Below are positions 58,300 to 64,000 of a stretch of DNA of 64,000 nt, in pieces. The notes below the pieces were generated by a model. That model saw nothing but the letters and a program-made list of their open reading frames with translations, did no database searches and was not told the DNA's origin. The number at the start of each line of letters is the position of its first letter. Within the stretch, counting starts at the first letter, position 1. The translations under genes and the position numbers were made by a program. Source of the stretch: Gentiana macrophylla (Eukaryota; Streptophyta; Magnoliopsida; Gentianales; Gentianaceae); assembly GCA_026214975.1 (NCBI GenBank), contig CM047806.1:85049599-85113598 (forward strand), written 5' to 3'.

Positions 58300-61200
58300 G
58301 TTCAGACCTTCATGAAATCCCTTGTCATGATAGGGTCTATGTCTCATATTGTATACCTTCTTGTATTGTTGGAGAAGCTCATCGGTGAGTGGAAGTCCGC
58401 TGTGAGTCTTTGGTTGTCTCGAAAGCATTTGTATCGCCTTCCATCTCTTCTTTGCAAAAATTTCGGCGCTCTCTTTTGCTTCTGCTTGTTGCCTCTCCCC
58501 TTATTGACATCATCAACAAACCGACAAAGCCAGGCCATACATTTTCTGTGTGATAACTAGGTTGCTTAGTTGTCCTTCAATGATTTCAGTCCTAGTATCA
58601 ATTGTTGTGATCCTTCCTTGCATTGTTTGCTCCAGCAGGGTTATCCTCTCAGTAAGTTTAGGATCGAGCACAAGAGAGTTGTTGTGCGTGCCAGCAGCTC
58701 AAGCAGTCTAGGGGTTTCAGCAAGCTTGTCAAGTTTTTGTTGAATGGATGTAAATTGATCTTTCAAAAAATTTTCCTTCAAAGTATTCCCTAGCTTGATT
58801 CCCCTCACATCTAGCATCATATCATTGATAGCATTTTGAGTAGATGCAAAATTTGAAGCAATCAGCAGATTGTCTGTTTTCATTTATCAGGTTCATCAGT
58901 TCTTCAAATCTCTGTTCTTGTCTATCCAGTTGAGTCCTTAATCTGTTGCATGTCGATCCCCCATAGTCCCTCAACTCATGCAAGACTTCCTCAGGCACTT
59001 CTCCAGTCATTCTTCCACCAAGACTATCAAGAGAGCTCTTCCACATTATATTGTGGCCTCGATTGCTCACAACCATTGCCCAACTCCTATCTAATCCAGC
59101 AGGATTAGGTCCTTGAAATTCTTCCAGAATAGGATCAATGGCAGGTTCTTCAAAGATAGGTACAAATGCCTGTTGGGGATCAACATTGATATTCACTTCT
59201 TCAGGCATTTGAAACTCCTCATCACTAAAGTCATAGTCCAGCAGCTGCTCATCCATATTAACAGCAGTCTGCTGACCATCTTTCCCTTCAGTGGTCTTGT
59301 CTCCAGTAGGCTCCACTACAGCAGCCTCTTCAGCAACATGGGTATCCTCCATACCCAAAACTGGTTCCAACCTTTGTCCAGGTGCTGTTTGAGACTCAGC
59401 GACTGCACTCCTGCTTCAACCCTTTGTGCAGTCTTTGTTTGTAACTCAAAGAACTGCACCTCCTCTTCAACTCTCTGTGGATTGAATATGGCCTCATTAT
59501 CCACTTGGAATCCTTCAGCATGACCAATTTTGGTTAGGATAATGGCAGTTTTAGTAAGAATGCCCTCAAAGTCAAATCCATCTTAATATACAATAGATTC
59601 TTCTGAGCTGACACTAGGTTCACTATAATCAGTAACCTTTTCTTCATCCAAATCCTCACTCTGTTCAGCTTCAGTTTGTGCAGTAGGCTCTACAACATGG
59701 AATGTATTTGGTTCATCAGCTAGCCTACTAGCACTAAAATTGACTCCATCATTGATCAATGCTTCCAGATCATCCATGGTGAGATGCTGTAGATCCTCAT
59801 CCATCTCTCCAGTCTGCTGGCCCTCAGCAGACTTACCAGTATCAGTGGACTGTTGTACAGGTGGTTCTTTCAACATTACAGTCCCACTGGTTCCTCTTGG
59901 TCCAGAAGGAAAATTGAATCTGATGATGAGGATGAGTCATCATTTCCATCTCTTGGATCCCTAAACTTGATACCCTCCTCCTTCTGTTGTTCATCAAATA
60001 AGTCCATCAATCTGGATTGCAGCAGAGTGGTATCAACTAGGTCCAATAAATTCTCTACTCCCAACTTGTTAAAAGCCCATTCCTCAAAGTCTGTCATAGG
60101 TTCAGCAGCTGGCTTTTGTCTCTTGTAGAAACCAAACTTCCATTGGAAATAGTCAGCAATTTGCTGAAGTTTGGGATCTACATACTCTTCTGTTTTCTTC
60201 CTTTCTTTCACATGCCTTTCAAAGGGCATGAAAGATCTTCTGGGAGCTCTTTCAGTGCCTTGTTGACCTCCAAAGGTCTCAACAAGTAGATTCATGGTTT
60301 CTTCAACAGATGTTCCAAAGTCAGTAGGTTGCTGAGGTTGTATATTTGTGCCTACTACTTCCATCTGTACAACACTTGGTTCCCCCTGACTTACATGCTC
60401 ATCAGCAAGGTTAGCAGCAGACGCTCTTCCCTTGAGTTCTTGCAACACTTGGTGGTCTTCAACCATTTCTTCAACTACCACAAAGAGTTCAGTTCGGTGG
60501 TTTGTTGTGGTACTTGAAGAGATACTACAAAGAGTTCAGTGGTCGAGATCAGTCAGTATATCTCCAAGCATTGCTCAACACCAACCTGTTCAGCTTCAGT
60601 AGACTTAACAACCTCTTCTGGTGAGGAGTCAGTAATTTCCACAGGCTTGATGATAGTTAAGGGCTCAGCCTCAATAGCCTCTTCTTCCTCTTCTACTGAT
60701 GCTTCCTCTTGGATTCTTTGTGCCTCCAAATTTTTCAGTTCTTTCCCTTTTCCATGTTTCTGTTTTTGGAAAATTTCTTTTCTCCTCTTGGAAAGGGGTT
60801 CATCATCTTGTTCAACCACAGTAGACTTCCTCTTTCTACTGTCTTCCTTCTCCGTTGTTCCTTCGTAATCTCAACAACAGCTTCTCCTTGGCAAGAACAA
60901 AGTAGTCGGTCAAGACTTTCAGATTCAAAGAGACCCTCAATGACTCAAAGCAATCAGGTTGTTTGCCTTCTTGTTCTTTTAGGCTTTAACACTTCAGTAA
61001 TCTTTCTTGTTTCTACAGCCTTTCTTTCTCAAAGAAACTTTCTTTGGTGCAAAGAGAGTTTAGTGATTTCTTCACGCTTGCTTGACTCGCTCACCACCAA
61101 AGATCACCATCACCATCACTATCATCATCATGAGTAGTGGTCAAGCAATATCTTCATCATCATCTAGACCAGGAATAGCATAATCAATTTCCTTCTTGTA

Positions 61201-61893
61201 TCTAGACTCGATTAATCTTCTCGAGTTCAAGATCAGAACCTCCAAGTGATTCAAAGAGGTCTCGAACCATCAATCCTAAGGGCAAGGCCTTGGATTTTCT
61301 TTTTCCTCTTTATCTTCCTTGCCTACCTTCTTCATGTAATGAATGAAGTAACCACCCAATCAAATCTCATGCTCCCCGCAGATGATCATCATCAACTCTA
61401 TCTTGGGTCCCGATAGAGTGTCCATACTCCCAACCGGTCAAGTATGTTCTTTGCAATGAGATTGCTCAGCAGACTGTACTCATTTCCAATATGTCTGCAA
61501 TTGATGCCTGGAGTGGATTTGATGGTTGTATTTGTCTTGATTTGATCAACAAAAGCCATCTTGGATAGTCCCATTTCTTGAGATTTCTTGGACCATCCAC
61601 TACTTCCTCAAATCCAAACACTTCCCTCAAGAGACTAGGGAAACTTCAATCTCCTCAAGATTCACAGCTTGTCTTGAATGCTTGATTCCTTCTTCCACAA
61701 CCATGTTCTTCCAGAAATCAATAACATTGGTGTATGATATTGTTTCTAACCTGATATTGAGTATATTCTCCAAACCTGCAAACCTCCTGATTCTCCTACC
61801 AATATTAATGGCCAATTCTGTTTTGTTTGCATCCACAACAAAGCCTCTAACACTTTGGCTTGATTCAATCTGGACATCAATCTTTTCCGCCAT
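58300..61893 (-). pseudogene. ORF2 of Sire-IV (plant-transposon-protein / env-like), partly broken
   Basis: ATG at 61893 on the - strand: MAEKIDVQIESSQSVRG, then DANKTELAINIGRRIRRFAG. The frame ends at 61627 with shifts between there and about 60880, including MAFVDQIKTNTTIKSTPGIN and GNEYSLLSNLIAKNILDRLG (61590-61410). It is open again in long blocks: 60819-60553 (Lys-rich then Glu-rich), 60481-59876, 59876-59583, 59370-58822 and 58883-58641. The middle and C-terminal part is acidic, Gln/Glu-rich and probably coiled coil (DQFTSIQQKLDKLAETPRLL). No signal peptide or clear membrane span. Position and N-terminal wording match the extra Sirevirus frame; its role is unknown. Confidence 0.7.
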
Positions 61894-62550
61894 TTGTATG
61901 AGAAGAATGAGATGGAGAAGATAGATTAAGAATCTGTGTTCACACAAAGGTGAAATTCGCGATGATAAAGCGATTTTGCAAGTAGAGAATCTTGTGTAAT
62001 GATCTGAATATATAGGCGGTGAGTAGTTGCAATCGTCATTGTATGCACATCGATGTTAACCACGATTAATCCGAATAAATGCTGGCTTGACACGTGTTCC
62101 ATAACTCTTCCATAACGTCTGATAACCGTTAGATCGTGTTAACTGTGGTAATAAAGGATAGAATAAATATCCCGCCAATTCTGTTTTTTGACTTTAGTAA
62201 AGTTTGACTGAATAACGTTCCATTCAGCAGGGTTGTCCTCAGCAGGGTTGGCTCAGCAGTCTGCAGATAAATAATCTTTAGCAGGCTGCTGACAAAGTGA
62301 CTCTACTGATCTTTAATTTCTTCTTGTGTTGTTCAATTGATAATACAAGATGAAGTTTAATACCAATGACTGATCTGTCAAGTGAGCTCACCCAACATGA
62401 CAAAGACCAATCCCCTTGACAACCTCATTTGCTCAATTGTCCAAACATAAGTACATGGAATTGTTGATACCAATGACTAATCTGCTAAGTGAGCTCACCC
62501 AACATAGCAAAGACTAATCCCCTTGGTGAATTCCAGTACATTGCTGAATA
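61894..62550 (-). other. Gap between pol and ORF2 in Sire-IV
   Basis: About 650 bases without a reading frame between the pol stop and the ORF2 ATG. It includes two near-copies of the phrase AGTGAGCTCACCCAACAT (62379-62396 and 62488-62505). A gap this long suggests ORF2 is not made by read-through; a spliced or separate transcript is possible, but no clear promoter or splice site stands out. Confidence 0.55.
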
Positions 62551-64000
62551 TCAGTCCACTTTTATAATTCCAAGTTCAGTCCTTAGTTTGGAAAATCTTT
62601 CATTATCAAGTGGTTTAGTGAAAATATCAGCAAGTTGATTTTCAGTAGGGATATATAGAACCACAACATCTTTCTTTTCAACATGATCTCTTATAAAATG
62701 ATGTCTCACATCAATGTGCTTGGTTCTTGAGTGCAAAACAGGATTTTCTGTGATTGCAATTGCACTTGTGTTGTCACACATAATTGGAATTTCCTTTTCT
62801 TCAATTCCATAGTCCCTTAATTGTTGTCTTAGCCAAAGCACTTGTGCACAACAACTTCCAGCAGCTATATATTCAGCTTCAGTAGTGGAAGTTGATATAG
62901 AATTCTGTTTCTTGTTGAACCAGGCGAACAGTCTACTTCCCATTAATTGACAGGTTCCTGTAGTGCTTTTTCTATCAATCTTGCATCCAGCATAATTAGA
63001 ATCTGAGTAGGATATAACTTTGAAGCTTCCATCCTTGGAATACCATATCCCTACTACCAAAGTCTCCTTTAGGTACTTGAGAACTCTTTTGACTGCACCT
63101 GAGTGACTTTCTTTAGGTTTAGATTGAAATCTTGCACAAACACCTACAACAAAGGATATATCAGGTCTGCTGGCGGTAAGGTACAGCAGACTGCCTATCA
63201 TCCTTCTGTATAAAGTCTGATCAACATCTTTGCCTTCTTTATCTTCACCCAATCTGATGTTTGTACTCATTGGAGTTGATATCTTGGTGCTGTTTTCCAT
63301 ACCAAATTTCTTCAGCAACTCCTTGGTATACTTGGTTTGATGAATGAAGATTCCATCTTTCATCTGTTTAACTTGCAATCCTAAAAAGTAGTTCATTTCT
63401 CCCATCATACTCATTTAGAATTTACTCTTCATTAGATTTGCAAACTTTTCACAAAGTAAATCATTTTCAGAACCAAATATAATGTCATCCACATAAATCT
63501 GTACCAGCAGGGTGCCGTTCCCTTCACTGATTCTGAAAAGAGTCTTGTCAATGGTGCCTTTAGTAAAACCATTGTCCACCAAGAATTGAGATAGAGTCTC
63601 ATACCATTCTCTTGGTGCTTGTTTCAATCTATAAAGTGCTTTGTTGAGTCTATACACTTTATCTTCTTGATCTTTAACTTCAAATCCCGGAGGTTGCTGT
63701 ACATACACTTCCACCTCTAGAATACCATTCAGAAATGCACTTTTGACATCCATTTGATATACTTTGAAGTTCTTATATGCAGCATGTGCCAAGAATAATC
63801 TGATAGCTTCCAATCTTGCAACAGGTGCATAAGTTATATCAAAATCTATTCCTTCTGCTTGAGAATAGCCTTTTGCAACTAGTCTGGCCTTATTCCTCAC
63901 AATGGTACCAGATTCATCAAGTTTATTTTCAGATACCCACTTAGTACCAATGATATTTGCATGACTTGGCCTTTCAACTAGTGTCCAAACTTGATTTCTT
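62551..64000 (-). pseudogene. Pol of Sire-IV: reverse transcriptase and RNase H, one in-frame stop
   Basis: Copies element RNA to DNA in the virus-like particle. The - strand frame is open from the window edge to 63418 and again from 63414 to 62551. RT shows [52 protein letters not shown] and the catalytic YVDDIIFGS box. After one TAA at 63415-63417 the same frame goes on with MSMMGEMNYFLGLQVKQM, then RNase H with [56 protein letters not shown] and QLADIFTKPL. It ends ELGIIKVD. Integrase, protease and gag would be right of the window. Confidence 0.9.

Larger units (their letters stand above)
56109..64000 (-). mobile_element. Fourth Sirevirus ('Sire-IV'), 3' LTR, ORF2 and most of RT/RNase H; rest outside window
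   Basis: On the - strand from the right edge: RT and RNase H with one in-frame stop, a 650-base gap, ORF2, polypurine tract, 3' LTR ending at 56109. The LTR family is the same as 12504-14219. It is the best preserved element here and interrupts the gag of the Angela/Tork-like copia, so it is among the younger insertions. Confidence 0.9.

Noticed and set aside
61089..61135. His-rich or Asp-rich coding repeat from CAT/CAC units
   Set aside because: It lies in the broken part of ORF2 and is a simple repeat; no separate gene.

Overview
This window looks like flowering-plant (probably eudicot) nuclear DNA from a repeat-dense, heterochromatin-like region. Nearly all of it can be assigned to LTR retrotransposons nested inside one another. 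The evidence is LTR pairs, target-site duplications (TSDs), primer sites matching plant initiator-Met tRNA (TGGTATCAGAGC type) or tRNA-Asp (TGGCGCC type), and broken gag-pol reading frames. I see no host protein gene, no intact tRNA or rRNA gene and no CRISPR array.

Layout. (1) 1-6290, + strand: Ty3/gypsy element resembling the Tekay/Del group, 5' LTR cut by the window edge, pol cut off inside reverse transcriptase (RT), 2.2 kb 3' LTR. (2) 6991-45871, - strand: remains of one Sirevirus-type Ty1/copia element ('Sire-II'), blown up to about 39 kb by later insertions. Its 3' LTR is at 6991-8242, a third long reading frame (ORF2) at 14220-15567 plus 25036-27190, pol at 27440-31247, gag at 31248-32466 plus 39932-40131, and its 5' LTR at 40243-45871. 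Inserted in it are a pol-less Sirevirus (9231-14219), a non-autonomous Athila/Tat-like gypsy element (15573-25030) that itself carries a short-LTR copia (17237-21794), a palindromic double-LTR insertion (32467-39926) that carries another copia (32789-37950), and a gag-less copia (41100-45333) inside the 5' LTR. (3) About 47068-51654, + strand: a third Sirevirus LTR and gag. A Mutator-like MITE (46716-47058) and an hAT-like element (47418-48497) lie within or at the edge of this LTR. (4) 51655-56108, + strand: an Angela/Tork-like copia with a 1.7 kb LTR and a very long leader. (5) 56109-64000, - strand: a fourth, best-preserved Sirevirus with LTR, ORF2 and RT/RNase H, running off the right edge.

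Most unusual items. Two separate insertions are palindromes of LTR sequence, each flanked by a clean 5-bp TSD, so both entered the genome as integrated DNA. One has LTR 3' ends at both termini, the other has LTR 5' starts at both termini. The Angela-like leader has three repeats of a two-hairpin unit whose differences keep the base pairing. The first gypsy element has a 91-nt GT-AG intron-like block between gag and protease that accounts for the frame change. Several elements with almost identical LTRs have badly broken coding regions, and many breaks fall where family CTG/CAG words read TCG, CCG or CTCG, which may be a base-calling artefact at methylated CHG sites.
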